Translations under genes and position numbers: made by a program
Origin: Anoxybacterium sp963668245
GTDB taxonomy: Bacteria > Bacillota > Clostridia > Peptostreptococcales > Anaerovoracaceae
Assembly: GCA_963668245.2 (NCBI GenBank)
Contig: OY764195.2
Location: 1,674,001-1,738,000, forward strand
Length of the DNA stretch: 64,000 nucleotides
Reading direction: 5' to 3'
Notes under the pieces: model-generated
The model's database searches: none
What the model saw: the letters and a program-made list of their open reading frames with translations, nothing else
What the model was told of the DNA's origin: nothing
Part shown: positions 25,884-34,990 of the stretch, one piece after another
How the letters are laid out: each line of letters opens with the position of its first letter
Numbering within the stretch: position 1 is the first letter of the stretch

Positions 25884-26732
25884 ATGAAAAAAATGATATT
25901 ATTTGTTCTCATCACTATGATGATGATTGCATTAGCTAGCTGTGGATCTACGAATACATCGACAGACGAAAATACTGCTTCGGATACGGAGAAAAAAGTA
26001 TTAAGAGTAGGTATGGAATGTGCATATGCACCGTTTAACTGGACACAGCCAGACAATACCAATGGGGCGGTTCCAATTGATGGAACAACAGATTATGCAT
26101 ATGGTTACGATATTATGGTCGCAAAAAAAGTAGCCGAAGCAATGGGATTGGAACTTGAAGTACATAAAGTAAAATGGGATGGTCTAATTCCTGCACTTCA
26201 GTCAGACAAGATTGATGCTGTGATTGCCGGTATGTGTATTACAGAAGAACGTAGCATGAGCATTGATTTTTCGGATATCTACTATAGAGCTGATATTGTT
26301 GCTATTACCATGAAGGGCAATACGTATGAAGGTGCCAGCTCATTGGCAGATTTAGCTGGCGCTAAGATGACTTCTCAACTTAATTCTGTTTGGTATGACA
26401 TGATAGATCAAGTAAAAGGGGCTGAAAAAACTACAGCAATCGATACTGTGCCAGGAGTAATCGTATCATTGACATCTGGGAAATCAGATGCAGTTGTAGT
26501 TGATAGGCCAACAGCAATTGCTGCTCAATCCACTAATCCTGATATTGTAATTCTTGATTTGTCTGATGGTGACTTTGCAGTCGAACCAGGTGATGTCAAT
26601 ATGGGAATTGGCGTGAAAAAGGGAAATGAAGAATTGTTAAATACTATCAATGCGGTTGTGTCTGCCATTCAAGATGAAGACCGCCAAGCAATGATGGAAG
26701 AAGCGGTATCAAGGCAGCCTTTGGCTGAATAA
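25884..26732 (+). CDS. Polar amino-acid ABC transporter substrate-binding lipoprotein
   Basis: A 282-residue lipoprotein. The signal peptide ends in the lipobox LASC with C20 as the lipidated residue, followed by a Ser/Thr/Asp-rich linker. The mature part is a family 3 solute-binding protein: GYDIMVAKKVAEAMG, WDGLIPALQSDKIDAVIAGM and TEERSMSIDFS are hallmarks. It captures an amino acid outside the membrane and hands it to the permease downstream. It also contains an insert (WTQPDNTNGAVPIDGTTDYA) near the ligand pocket. Ligand identity is not deducible. Confidence 0.92.
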   Translation: MKKMILFVLITMMMIALASCGSTNTSTDENTASDTEKKVLRVGMECAYAPFNWTQPDNTNGAVPIDGTTDYAYGYDIMVAKKVAEAMGLELEVHKVKWDGLIPALQSDKIDAVIAGMCITEERSMSIDFSDIYYRADIVAITMKGNTYEGASSLADLAGAKMTSQLNSVWYDMIDQVKGAEKTTAIDTVPGVIVSLTSGKSDAVVVDRPTAIAAQSTNPDIVILDLSDGDFAVEPGDVNMGIGVKKGNEELLNTINAVVSAIQDEDRQAMMEEAVSRQPLAE

Positions 26733-26757
26733 TAAAGATAAGATTGGAGGCGATGAT

Positions 26758-27546
26758 ATGAATGGAATGCCTGAAAACTCTTGGCAGTGGATTTTACTAT
26801 TTATCAATCGATATGGGGATTCTTTTGTCAGAGGCGCTCTGATGACATTAGAGATTGCTGTGGTAAGTACTCTAATTGGTTGTATAATAGGGTTTTTAGT
26901 GGGTATGGTACAGACAATCACGCTTTCCCAAGCAGAAGCCTTATGGAAAAAAGCGTTGCTAAAAATGATAAATATACTCTTGGCTATTTATGTTGAGGTA
27001 TTTCGAGGAACGCCAATGATGGTTCAAGCAATGGTTATCTATTATGGATCAGATGCATTGTTTGGTATCAATCTCAATCCAATTGCGGCAAGTTATATTG
27101 TTGTGTCAATTAACACGGGCGCATATATGGCGGAAACAGTAAGAGGTGGAATTCAGTCTATTGGAAAAGGTCAGGTTGAAGCTGCAAAGGCATTGGGGAT
27201 GAGGCATCACTCTATTATGGCACATGTAATTATTCCACAGGCACTATTCCATATATTGCCTCAAATTGGAAATAACCTAATCATTAATATCAAAGATACA
27301 TCTGTATTAAACGTTATATCATGTAGTGAATTGTTTTTTACAACAAGCACGGTAGTTGGTACTTATTATCGATATTTTGAACCATTTTTAATTGCATGTA
27401 CAATCTATTTGTTTATGACATTCACACTTTCTCGCTTGCTAAGATTACTAGAACGCAAAATGCAAGGTCCAGGTAGTTATCAGTTGGTGACAGATTATCT
27501 GGAGGATCTGTCTGGAAATGGAGCTACAATTGCTCCAATGAAATGA
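26758..27546 (+). CDS. Polar amino-acid ABC transporter permease (HisM/GlnP type)
   Basis: A 262-residue permease with about five membrane helices. The His/Glu/Gln/Arg/opine permease signature is visible: EVFRGTPMMVQAMVIYYG and the EAA loop QVEAAKALGMRHHSIMAHVIIPQALFHILP, which binds the ATPase. An unusual feature is the 30-residue C-terminal extension after the last helix. TTGGAGGCG lies upstream of the ATG, and the gene sits between the binding protein and the ATPase in one operon. Confidence 0.92.
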   Translation: MNGMPENSWQWILLFINRYGDSFVRGALMTLEIAVVSTLIGCIIGFLVGMVQTITLSQAEALWKKALLKMINILLAIYVEVFRGTPMMVQAMVIYYGSDALFGINLNPIAASYIVVSINTGAYMAETVRGGIQSIGKGQVEAAKALGMRHHSIMAHVIIPQALFHILPQIGNNLIINIKDTSVLNVISCSELFFTTSTVVGTYYRYFEPFLIACTIYLFMTFTLSRLLRLLERKMQGPGSYQLVTDYLEDLSGNGATIAPMK

Positions 27547-27571
27547 GTCGCAAGGAAAGAGGGTGCGTTGC

Positions 27572-28381
27572 ATGGGATTAGAAGCTTATAGCAAAGTCGA
27601 TGTTTTCGAAGAGATGGTGGAGAATCATATGAATATGACTGAAGAACAACCAATCATTGAAGTCTCTCATTTAGGAAAAACCTTTGGAACAAATGAAGTG
27701 CTGAAGGATATTGATTTTAAAACCTTTTCGGGTGATGTGGTTTGCATTATTGGATCATCAGGCTCGGGAAAATCAACTTTACTTCGCTGTATCAATATGC
27801 TTGAGACGCCATCAAGTGGACAAATTCTTCACAATGGAACCGACATTCCTTCAACTGGAGGGTTGGTGGCGGAATATCGAGCGAAAGTTGGAATGGTTTT
27901 TCAGCAGTTTAACCTATTTGCAAATCTTACAGTCTTAGATAATTGTACCTTGGGTTTGAGGAGTGTGCTGAAAATATCGAAACGTGAAGCGCGCGGCAGG
28001 GCCATTCGATATTTGATGAAAGTTGGAATGGCTCCGTATATTAACGCAAAGCCACATCAACTTTCTGGTGGTCAGCAACAGCGAGTTGCAATTGCTAGAG
28101 CCTTGTCAATGGAACCAGAGGTACTTCTTTTTGATGAACCGACCAGTGCACTTGATCCAGAAATGGTAGGAGAAGTATTGGATGTGATGAGAAATCTTGC
28201 AAAGGAAGGGTTGACGATGATTATCGTAACTCATGAGATGGCTTTTGCAAGAGATGTATCTACACGAACTGTGTTTATGGACAAAGGTGTTATTGTAGAA
28301 GAGAATCATCCTGAGATTCTATTTGTAACACCAAAAGAAAGAAGAACGAAGGAATTTCTCGCCCGATTTATGGCCCATTGA
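27572..28381 (+). CDS. Polar amino-acid ABC transporter ATPase (GlnQ type)
   Basis: An ABC ATPase of about 269 residues. Walker A GSSGSGKST, Q-loop VFQQFNLF, signature LSGGQQQRVAIARAL, Walker B VLLFDEPTSALDPE and switch histidine in VTHEM are all intact. I use the ATG at 27572, behind AAGGAAAGAGGG. A second in-frame ATG at 27629 has GGTGGAG 6 nt upstream and would remove a 19-residue N-terminal extension not usual in GlnQ proteins. Either start may be used. It energises uptake through the permease encoded just upstream. Confidence 0.92.
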   Translation: MGLEAYSKVDVFEEMVENHMNMTEEQPIIEVSHLGKTFGTNEVLKDIDFKTFSGDVVCIIGSSGSGKSTLLRCINMLETPSSGQILHNGTDIPSTGGLVAEYRAKVGMVFQQFNLFANLTVLDNCTLGLRSVLKISKREARGRAIRYLMKVGMAPYINAKPHQLSGGQQQRVAIARALSMEPEVLLFDEPTSALDPEMVGEVLDVMRNLAKEGLTMIIVTHEMAFARDVSTRTVFMDKGVIVEENHPEILFVTPKERRTKEFLARFMAH

Positions 28382-28470
28382 AAGGGTGAGATTTCCATAT
28401 GAAAAGTGTCCTTTTATGAAAAAAAGAAATAAAGCCTATCCTTACTTGAGAGGGCATTTTTTTGAAAATA

Positions 28471-28496
28471 ACTGTAGTGATTGCTACGGTTTTTTT
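28471..28496 (+). terminator. Intrinsic terminator after the amino-acid ABC operon
   Basis: ACTGTAG at 28471-28477 pairs with CTACGGT at 28484-28490 (one G-U), followed by seven Ts. Confidence 0.75.
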
Positions 28497-28574
28497 CATG
28501 AGAAAAAATATAGCAGCATGGGATAAACAGACGATTGTGAATCAATTCACTTACAGGATTTCAGATAAATAAAC

Positions 28575-28603
28575 TTGATTCTTATAGAAAATTTCTATAT
28601 AAT
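28575..28603 (+). promoter_or_regulatory. Promoter of glyA
   Basis: TTGATT at 28575-28580 and TATAAT at 28598-28603 with a 17-bp spacer. The -35 box contains a TTG that is in frame with glyA, which explains why an over-long glyA frame can be read from there. Confidence 0.8.
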
Positions 28604-28631
28604 TAAACATTATGACGAAAGGGGAACGATA

Positions 28632-29873
28632 ATGTACTTCAATAATATGGACAAAGTAGATCCTGAAATTAGCGCGATTATTCATCGTGAGATGGCAAGA
28701 CAGGAAAACAAAATTGAATTAATTGCATCGGAAAATTTTACAAGCAGTGCTGTGATGGAGGCTTGCGGAAGCGCACTTACAAATAAGTACGCAGAAGGTT
28801 ATCCAGGAAAACGGTATTACGGTGGATGTGAACATGTAGATGAGGCGGAAAGCTTAGCAATTGAACGTATTAAGGCACTATTCAATGCAGAGTATGCCAA
28901 CGTTCAACCTCATTCCGGATCCAGTGCAAATATCGCTGTATATTTTTCACTTCTAGAACATGGTGATACTGTTTTAGGAATGGACTTATCCAATGGAGGC
29001 CATTTGACTCATGGAAGTCCCGTCAACATGTCAGGAAAATATTTTAATTTTGTTCCCTACAAGGTTGATATAAAAACAGAGAGAATCGACTTTGATGCAG
29101 TGAGAAAACTAGCTCTTGAAAATAAACCAAAGATGATTGTTGCGGGTGCTAGTGCATACCCAAGAACAATTGAAGCTGATAAATTTAGAGAAATTGCAGA
29201 TGAAGTTGGCGCATTGCTTATGGTAGATATGGCTCATTTTGCTGGACTAGTGGCAGCTGGACTACATCCAAATCCAGTAGAGCATGCACACGTAGTAACG
29301 ACTACCACCCATAAAACATTAAGGGGTCCAAGAGGTGGAGCTATCCTAGCAAAAGAAGAGTTTGGAAAGCAGATTGACAAAGCCATATTCCCTGGGATTC
29401 AGGGTGGCCCATTGATGCACGTCATCGCTGGAAAAGCCGTTTGCTTTAAGGAAGCTGCTACGCCAGAGTTTGTTGCATATCAGAAGCAGGTTCTGCTAAA
29501 TGCGAAGAAAATGGCTGAAGAATTAATGAACAGAGGCTTTAAGATTGTCTCTGGTGGTACAGACAATCATTTAGTACTTTTGAACTTGACAAATACAAAT
29601 TTGACAGGGAAAGAAGCAGAAAAACTATTGGATGCTGCTAACATTACGACAAACAAAAATACAGTACCAAATGATCCAAATGGTCCATTTATTACGAGTG
29701 GTGTTCGTCTTGGAACACCTGCCATGACTACACGTGGATTTAAGGAAAATGAAATCAGCAAGGTTGTTGAAGCAATGGCGCTTGTTTTAAATAATCCTGG
29801 TGATGAAGCATCAGCGAATCAAGCAAAGGGAATTGTAGCAGAATTATGTAGCGCATTTCCATTATACAAATAA
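28632..29873 (+). CDS. glyA: Serine hydroxymethyltransferase
   Basis: A 413-residue PLP enzyme interconverting serine and glycine with tetrahydrofolate as one-carbon acceptor. The PLP lysine is K228 in the TTTTHKTLRGPRGG motif. Other family segments are ELIASENFTS near the N-terminus, EGYPGKRYYGGCEHVD and HPNPVEHAHVV. I start at the ATG at 28632 behind AAAGGGGAA; the upstream TTG at 28575 lies in the promoter. The gene is monocistronic, bounded by its own promoter and the inverted repeat at 29924. It can serve glycine/serine fermentation as well as one-carbon supply. Confidence 0.95.
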   Translation: MYFNNMDKVDPEISAIIHREMARQENKIELIASENFTSSAVMEACGSALTNKYAEGYPGKRYYGGCEHVDEAESLAIERIKALFNAEYANVQPHSGSSANIAVYFSLLEHGDTVLGMDLSNGGHLTHGSPVNMSGKYFNFVPYKVDIKTERIDFDAVRKLALENKPKMIVAGASAYPRTIEADKFREIADEVGALLMVDMAHFAGLVAAGLHPNPVEHAHVVTTTTHKTLRGPRGGAILAKEEFGKQIDKAIFPGIQGGPLMHVIAGKAVCFKEAATPEFVAYQKQVLLNAKKMAEELMNRGFKIVSGGTDNHLVLLNLTNTNLTGKEAEKLLDAANITTNKNTVPNDPNGPFITSGVRLGTPAMTTRGFKENEISKVVEAMALVLNNPGDEASANQAKGIVAELCSAFPLYK

Positions 29874-29923
29874 AAAAAATCTAAGTGCTATCTTAAAAGA
29901 TGTAGTAGCGTTTACGCAAAGTC

Positions 29924-29973
29924 AATCCGGCGAAGGACAATAAAAATCCATTGCCGGATTTTTATTGTCCTTC
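29924..29973 (+). terminator. Large inverted repeat after glyA (18-bp perfect stem with alternative pairing)
   Basis: GAAGGACAATAAAAATCC at 29932-29949 pairs perfectly with its complement at 29956-29973 around loop ATTGCC. A competing 8-bp stem is possible between AATCCGGC at 29924-29931 and GCCGGATT at 29953-29960, followed by TTTT. The second form resembles a terminator; the first is unusually long. Confidence 0.7.
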
Positions 29974-30046
29974 CGCTTATCTCATTTAGTCCTTCCGCTT
30001 ATCTCATTTAGCGTATTTGCTTATCTCATTTAGCGTATTTGCTTCT
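29969..30046. repeat. 22-bp tandem repeat, about 3.5 copies
   Basis: Units at 29969-29990, 29991-30012 and 30013-30034, then a partial unit to 30046. All full units share GCTTATCTCATTTAG. The first two start CCTTCC, and the third and the partial start GTATTT, so the array is diverging in blocks. The first unit overlaps the descending arm of the inverted repeat after glyA. Confidence 0.9.
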
Positions 30047-30160
30047 AAACAATTATATGATAAAATATATATTTAGATTAAAACTGCTTGTTATGATGGA
30101 TACTTGTTTACGTTTGAAACATACAAGCATAAAAATGTAATGCTGGAAAGGAGAAACAGC

Positions 30161-31465
30161 TTGGATACAATTGCATTAGAATCGTTCATTTTATATAATA
30201 ACGTTAGACTTAACCCCATTGTAAAATATGCGGTCCAATTGCTCTCGATGGCACAGGGGAGCCAAGACCGAAAGGAAAAGGAAACGTTATTTTATGAGAT
30301 ACAAAGAGGGTTGCTGTCTGCCTCGGACTATATGGATTTGAAAGGAACATACTGGGGAAACTATATCTGCAAACTAATTGCGGAAAGTGAAAACCGTTTT
30401 AGTTTAACCAGCGAAAAAGGCAATGCAGATATAGATCAAAATGTAAAGTTAATTGCAATAAGAGAAATGGAAATTTTAAGAAAGCTGTACTCCATTGATT
30501 GGAAAAAAATTGAGGCAGATTTGTCGGATGGAGAAATCTCGGTATGTCGTATGGAGGAGCAGCATGATCAAACGACTTCCTTTCATTATCGACATGAAAT
30601 TCGTGCGGCATTGGAGAGAGATGATGTAAATCAAACCTTGACAGATTTGGAGAGATACTACTATCGACACGGCTGTGGTATTTTTGAAAACTATGAAGCG
30701 TTTGTGTGGGATAAGGGGCTAGTAGGAATTAGAAACTATGACAAAATCACTTTTGAACAGTTAGTTGGATACGAAACGCAAAAGAAAGCATTAATTGAAA
30801 ATACTGAATTCTTTTTAAATGGTCTTTCCTGTAATAATGCACTGCTTCATGGTGATCGTGGAACAGGGAAATCATCAAGCGTGAAGGCATTATTGAACCG
30901 TTTTGCAGATAGAAAACTTAAACTGATTTCTATCAATAAACATCATATTGATCAGCTATATGGCATTATTGAGTCTATCGGAAACAGAGGATGTAAATTC
31001 ATTATCTTTATTGATGATTTGTCTTTTGAAGATACAGAAGTGGGATATAAACACTTCAAATCAATTATTGATGGAGGGATTGAAGCTCAACCCAAGAATA
31101 TTCTGATCTATGTTACTTCAAACCGAAGGCATATCATTAAGGAAACATGGAAAGATCGAGGTGACAATGGTGAAGTTCATGGAAACGATGGTATGCAAGA
31201 AAGATTATCTTTATCAGATCGTTTTGGCTTGACCATTCCATTTATTTCCCCTGATAGAGAAGGATTTTTTCAGATTGTGAAAGGCATTGTAAAACAAGAA
31301 GGCATTGATATCGATGAAATATATCTTTTGGAAGAAGCCGTGAAGTGGGATATGCGTCAAAAAGGTCGGTCCGGACGTGTGGCACGTCAATTTGTAAATC
31401 ATGTCTCATCAAAGCTGCTTTTGAATCAAATCAAGGAGGAATCTCAAGATGATGCGATTTATTAA
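30161..31465 (+). CDS. DUF815 family AAA ATPase
   Basis: A protein of about 434 residues with an N-terminal helical region (1-190) and a C-terminal P-loop ATPase. Walker A is GDRGTGKSS, Walker B is FIIFIDDLSFE, and the arginine-rich sensor region reads DRFGLTIPFISPDREGF. This matches the DUF815 family, whose function is unknown. I choose the TTG at 30161 because AAAGGAG at 30147-30153 is 7 nt upstream; the frame is open back to 30104 without a site. Its end overlaps the site-2 protease gene by 17 bases, indicating coupled expression. Confidence 0.85.
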   Translation: MDTIALESFILYNNVRLNPIVKYAVQLLSMAQGSQDRKEKETLFYEIQRGLLSASDYMDLKGTYWGNYICKLIAESENRFSLTSEKGNADIDQNVKLIAIREMEILRKLYSIDWKKIEADLSDGEISVCRMEEQHDQTTSFHYRHEIRAALERDDVNQTLTDLERYYYRHGCGIFENYEAFVWDKGLVGIRNYDKITFEQLVGYETQKKALIENTEFFLNGLSCNNALLHGDRGTGKSSSVKALLNRFADRKLKLISINKHHIDQLYGIIESIGNRGCKFIIFIDDLSFEDTEVGYKHFKSIIDGGIEAQPKNILIYVTSNRRHIIKETWKDRGDNGEVHGNDGMQERLSLSDRFGLTIPFISPDREGFFQIVKGIVKQEGIDIDEIYLLEEAVKWDMRQKGRSGRVARQFVNHVSSKLLLNQIKEESQDDAIY

Positions 31466-32168
31466 GAGTAATCCATTGGCATTGATTCTTATTCTTTATC
31501 TGGGATTTGAGTCATTAACAAGTCGTCAGTTTAATAGCCCTATGGACTGGCTAATGGATAAACTGCTGATACTTCCTGCTATTCTGATTGGGCTTTCTTT
31601 CCACGAATTCGCTCACGCTTTTGCTGCAGATCGCCTTGGAGATTCGACTCCCAAGCTACAAGGGCGCGTTACCATCAATCCTATAGCGCATTTAGACCTC
31701 TTTGGATTCTTGGCATTGTTTTTTATTGGATTTGGATGGGGAAAAGCAGTTCAAGTCAATCCATGGAATTTTAAAAACTTTCGTAGGGATAGTTTGATTG
31801 TTGATTTGGCTGGAGTTACTGTCAATCTGATTCTTGCTATTATTTTTGCAGGGGTTTTCAAATTACTATATCTATTTCAGTTAGATTTTTTGAATACGTA
31901 CATGGGAAGTGTTGTGGCACAGTTGCTTCATAATATCATTTCAATCAACGTCGTACTCATGGTATTTAATTTATTACCGGTACCTCCACTCGATGGATTT
32001 GGAGTGGTGACAGAGTTATTTGATCTCCGAAAAAAAGATTTTTATTATCCGTTATATCAAAATGGTTTTATGATTCTGCTAGCCCTTATGATTTTTGGTG
32101 TGACTGATAAAATACTTGTACCTGCAGTCAATGTGGTATATCAATTTGTATTCCGTATCTATTTTTAA
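31449..32168 (+). CDS. Site-2 protease family (M50) membrane metalloprotease
   Basis: A 239-residue membrane protein of the compact M50 group. The zinc motif HEFAHAFAADRLGD (HExxH) lies in the second helix, and the third ligand is in NLLPVPPLDGFGV. RVTINPIAHLDLFGFLALFFIGFGWGKAVQVNP is the conserved connecting region. It lacks the PDZ domain of RseP, as is usual for this subgroup. AAGGAGG at 31434-31440 precedes tandem ATGs at 31449 and 31452. It overlaps the DUF815 gene; possible substrates are unknown membrane proteins. Confidence 0.9.
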   Translation: MMRFIKSNPLALILILYLGFESLTSRQFNSPMDWLMDKLLILPAILIGLSFHEFAHAFAADRLGDSTPKLQGRVTINPIAHLDLFGFLALFFIGFGWGKAVQVNPWNFKNFRRDSLIVDLAGVTVNLILAIIFAGVFKLLYLFQLDFLNTYMGSVVAQLLHNIISINVVLMVFNLLPVPPLDGFGVVTELFDLRKKDFYYPLYQNGFMILLALMIFGVTDKILVPAVNVVYQFVFRIYF

Positions 32169-32194
32169 AAAAGTAGAAAAAATTTAAAAAATTA

Positions 32195-32221
32195 TTAGCA
32201 CTCTCTATTGATGAGTGCTAA
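32195..32221 (+). promoter_or_regulatory. CIRCE element (HrcA operator) upstream of clpB
   Basis: TTAGCACTC at 32195-32203, a 9-base spacer and GAGTGCTAA at 32213-32221: an exact match to the CIRCE consensus. HrcA binding here would repress clpB until heat or protein stress. The element starts 27 bases after the site-2 protease stop, so regulation applies to clpB and not to the upstream genes. Confidence 0.95.
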
Positions 32222-32288
32222 TTTTTATGTTTAAATAGAATATAGTAAGGTATAAAATATATGGACTAATATGACAGGGGGTGTCTAT

Positions 32289-34871
32289 ATGAATTTTGAA
32301 AAATTTACACAAAACGCACAAGCAGCTCTCTTAGATTGTCAGAATCTAGGGGTTGAGCAGGGTCATCAACAATTGGATGGTGAACATTTGCACTTAGCTT
32401 TGATGCTCCAACAAGAGGGATTGATTCCAAAACTCATTCAGTATATGGGCATTCAGCCAGGGGATATCATCGCTGAACTGCAAAATGAGTTGGGAAAGTT
32501 ACCTAAGGTACAAGGTGGCAATGAAAGCCTATATGCCTCAAGGAGATTTAACCAAATATCAGTACAAGCTGAGAAAATTGCCAATGATTTTAAAGATGAA
32601 TACGTAAGTGTAGAACATCTATATTTGGCGTTGCTAGAAGAAAAAAATACACCGTCGGAAAAAATATTTCAAAAGAACAAAATTGATAAGAACTCTTTTT
32701 TAGAAGCACTTTCAAAAGTAAGAGGAAATCAGAGAATTACGAATCAGAATCCAGAAGCCCAATACGAGGCATTAAATAAATATGGACGTGACCTTGTGGA
32801 TTTGGCACGAAAGGGTAAATTGGATCCTGTGATTGGGCGGGATTCCGAAATAAGACACACGATTCAAATCTTATCCAGAAGAACAAAAAACAATCCTGTC
32901 TTAATCGGAGAACCAGGCGTTGGAAAGACAGCGGTTGTCGAGGGATTGGCACAGCGAATCCTCAACGGAGATGTTCCAGAAGGATTAAAGGATAAAACGA
33001 TATATGCATTGGACATGGGTGCCTTGATTGCAGGTGCAAAGTTTCGCGGTGAATTTGAAGAGCGCTTGAAGGCAGTGCTCAATGAAATTGAAAAATCGGA
33101 CGGCAGAATCATACTGTTTATTGATGAAATTCACACCATTGTTGGTGCGGGTAAAGCTGAAGGTGCAATGGATGCAGGGAATTTGTTAAAACCGAAGCTT
33201 GCTAGAGGTGAATTACATTGTATTGGAGCTACAACGCTTGATGAATACCGCAAAAATATTGAAAAGGATGCTGCATTGGAACGCCGATTCCAAAAAATCC
33301 TAGTGGATCAACCCACAGTAGAAGACACGATTTCAATTCTAAGAGGATTAAAAGAACGATTTGAGATACATCATGGAGTACGGATTACTGACAATGCTTT
33401 GATTGCATGTGCTAGTCTGTCAGACCGATATATTAGTGACCGCTTTTTACCAGATAAAGCAATTGATTTAATGGATGAAGCTGCATCCAAAATCAGAACT
33501 GAAATAGATAGCATGCCATCTGAATTAGATCAGATTGGAAGAAAAATTATGCAGCTGGAAATTGAAAAACAGGCACTTGGAAAAGAGCATGATCAGAATT
33601 CAAAAACGAGATTGGAACTCATTGAAAAGGAACTTTCGGATTTGAAGGAACAAAACTCCGCTATGCGTGCGCAGTGGGAAAATGAGAAAAAATCAATAAC
33701 AGATTTGAAAGATACCAAACAGCTTATTGAGGATGTGAAGTTACAAATCGAAGATGCTGAACGTAAATATGACTTGGAAAAGCTTGCTCAACTAAAATAT
33801 GGAACACTTCCTTCTTTGGAAAAGAAGCTGGAAGAAGAGATGACGGTTGGAACTGGTGGAGATGAAAAACGATTGCTAAAAGAAGAGGTTACAGAAGAAG
33901 AAATCGCAGAAGTGGTGTCGAAATGGACAGGCATTCCAGTGAGCAAACTTGTAGAGGCTGAAAAGGCAAAATTATTACGTCTCGGTGAAGTTCTTCATCA
34001 AAGGGTTATTGGTCAGGAGGATGCAGTTACTGCAGTTTCTGAGGCTGTTTTAAGGGCAAGGGCAGGACTCAAAGATGCAAAGAAACCAATCGGCTCTTTT
34101 ATTTTCTTAGGACCGACTGGGGTCGGAAAAACTGAGCTTGCAAAGGCATTGTCAGAGGCTCTCTTTGATTCGGAGAAAAATATGATTCGTATCGATATGT
34201 CTGAATACATGGAAAAACATGCGGTTTCTCGACTCGTAGGTGCTCCTCCCGGGTACGTTGGATATGACGAAGGGGGACAATTGACGGAAGCGGTTAGAAG
34301 AAGACCATATAGCGTCATTTTATTTGATGAAATTGAGAAAGCTCATCCTGATGTTTTTAATATTTTGCTTCAGCTTTTGGATGATGGTCGTTTAACAGAT
34401 AATCAAGGGAGAACGGTAGACTTCAAAAATACAATTGTAATTATGACATCAAACATAGGAAGTCCATATTTGATAGATCATATTGCACAGGATGGTTCGA
34501 TTTCACAAGAAGTAAAAGAACGTGTGGAAAATGAAATGAAACGTCACTTCAGACCAGAATTTTTGAATCGAATTGATGATATTGTTGTATTCTCTCCATT
34601 GACAGAAGCACAAATTACAAAAATTATAGACATCTCTATGATTCATATTCAAGAAAAATTAAAAGAAAGAGGCATCACGCTTACGTTGACAGATGCGACA
34701 AAACGGTATATTGCCGAGGAAGCATATACGCCAGCATACGGAGCTAGACCGGTCAAACGGTACTTGCAAAAACACATTGAAACAGAAATTGCGACTAGAA
34801 TAATCAAAGGTGAGGTGTCTGACGGTGAAAACATTATTATCGATATGAAAAATGATAGTTTTACTTTTTAG
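32289..34871 (+). CDS. clpB: ATP-dependent disaggregase ClpB
   Basis: An 860-residue Hsp100 protein that, with DnaK, extracts and refolds aggregated polypeptides. In order: N domain (1-145), AAA-1 with Walker A GEPGVGKTA and Walker B ILFIDEIHT, the coiled-coil middle domain (about 400-525), AAA-2 with GPTGVGKTE and ILFDEIEKA, and the C-terminal domain. The length is that of full ClpB. Start chosen at ATG 32289, giving the family-typical MNFEKFTQNAQ; an ATG 18 bases upstream overlaps the ribosome-binding GGGGGTG. The CIRCE element upstream predicts HrcA control. Confidence 0.96.
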   Translation: MNFEKFTQNAQAALLDCQNLGVEQGHQQLDGEHLHLALMLQQEGLIPKLIQYMGIQPGDIIAELQNELGKLPKVQGGNESLYASRRFNQISVQAEKIANDFKDEYVSVEHLYLALLEEKNTPSEKIFQKNKIDKNSFLEALSKVRGNQRITNQNPEAQYEALNKYGRDLVDLARKGKLDPVIGRDSEIRHTIQILSRRTKNNPVLIGEPGVGKTAVVEGLAQRILNGDVPEGLKDKTIYALDMGALIAGAKFRGEFEERLKAVLNEIEKSDGRIILFIDEIHTIVGAGKAEGAMDAGNLLKPKLARGELHCIGATTLDEYRKNIEKDAALERRFQKILVDQPTVEDTISILRGLKERFEIHHGVRITDNALIACASLSDRYISDRFLPDKAIDLMDEAASKIRTEIDSMPSELDQIGRKIMQLEIEKQALGKEHDQNSKTRLELIEKELSDLKEQNSAMRAQWENEKKSITDLKDTKQLIEDVKLQIEDAERKYDLEKLAQLKYGTLPSLEKKLEEEMTVGTGGDEKRLLKEEVTEEEIAEVVSKWTGIPVSKLVEAEKAKLLRLGEVLHQRVIGQEDAVTAVSEAVLRARAGLKDAKKPIGSFIFLGPTGVGKTELAKALSEALFDSEKNMIRIDMSEYMEKHAVSRLVGAPPGYVGYDEGGQLTEAVRRRPYSVILFDEIEKAHPDVFNILLQLLDDGRLTDNQGRTVDFKNTIVIMTSNIGSPYLIDHIAQDGSISQEVKERVENEMKRHFRPEFLNRIDDIVVFSPLTEAQITKIIDISMIHIQEKLKERGITLTLTDATKRYIAEEAYTPAYGARPVKRYLQKHIETEIATRIIKGEVSDGENIIIDMKNDSFTF

Positions 34872-34930
34872 AACCATATAAACCGACTAGACTGAAATCA
34901 GGTGACATAAGTCGGGTAGAAGAAAGAAGA

Positions 34931-34960
34931 AAAGAGAACGGGATTCCCGTTCTCTTTTTG
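34931..34960. terminator. Bidirectional terminator between clpB and gdhA
   Basis: AAAGAGAACGGG at 34931-34942 pairs perfectly with CCCGTTCTCTTT at 34946-34957 (loop ATT), followed by Ts on the plus strand. It lies between convergent genes and can serve both, though the minus-strand T tract is weaker. Confidence 0.88.
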
Positions 34961-34990
34961 TTAATCTGTTATTGTCATCAAATCTTTCGA

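Noticed and set aside
28382..28631. Glycine riboswitch upstream of glyA
   Set aside because: The leader after the promoter is about 20 bases, too short, and no tandem aptamer is visible.
29969..30046. CRISPR array
   Set aside because: The 22-bp units are directly tandem with no spacers.
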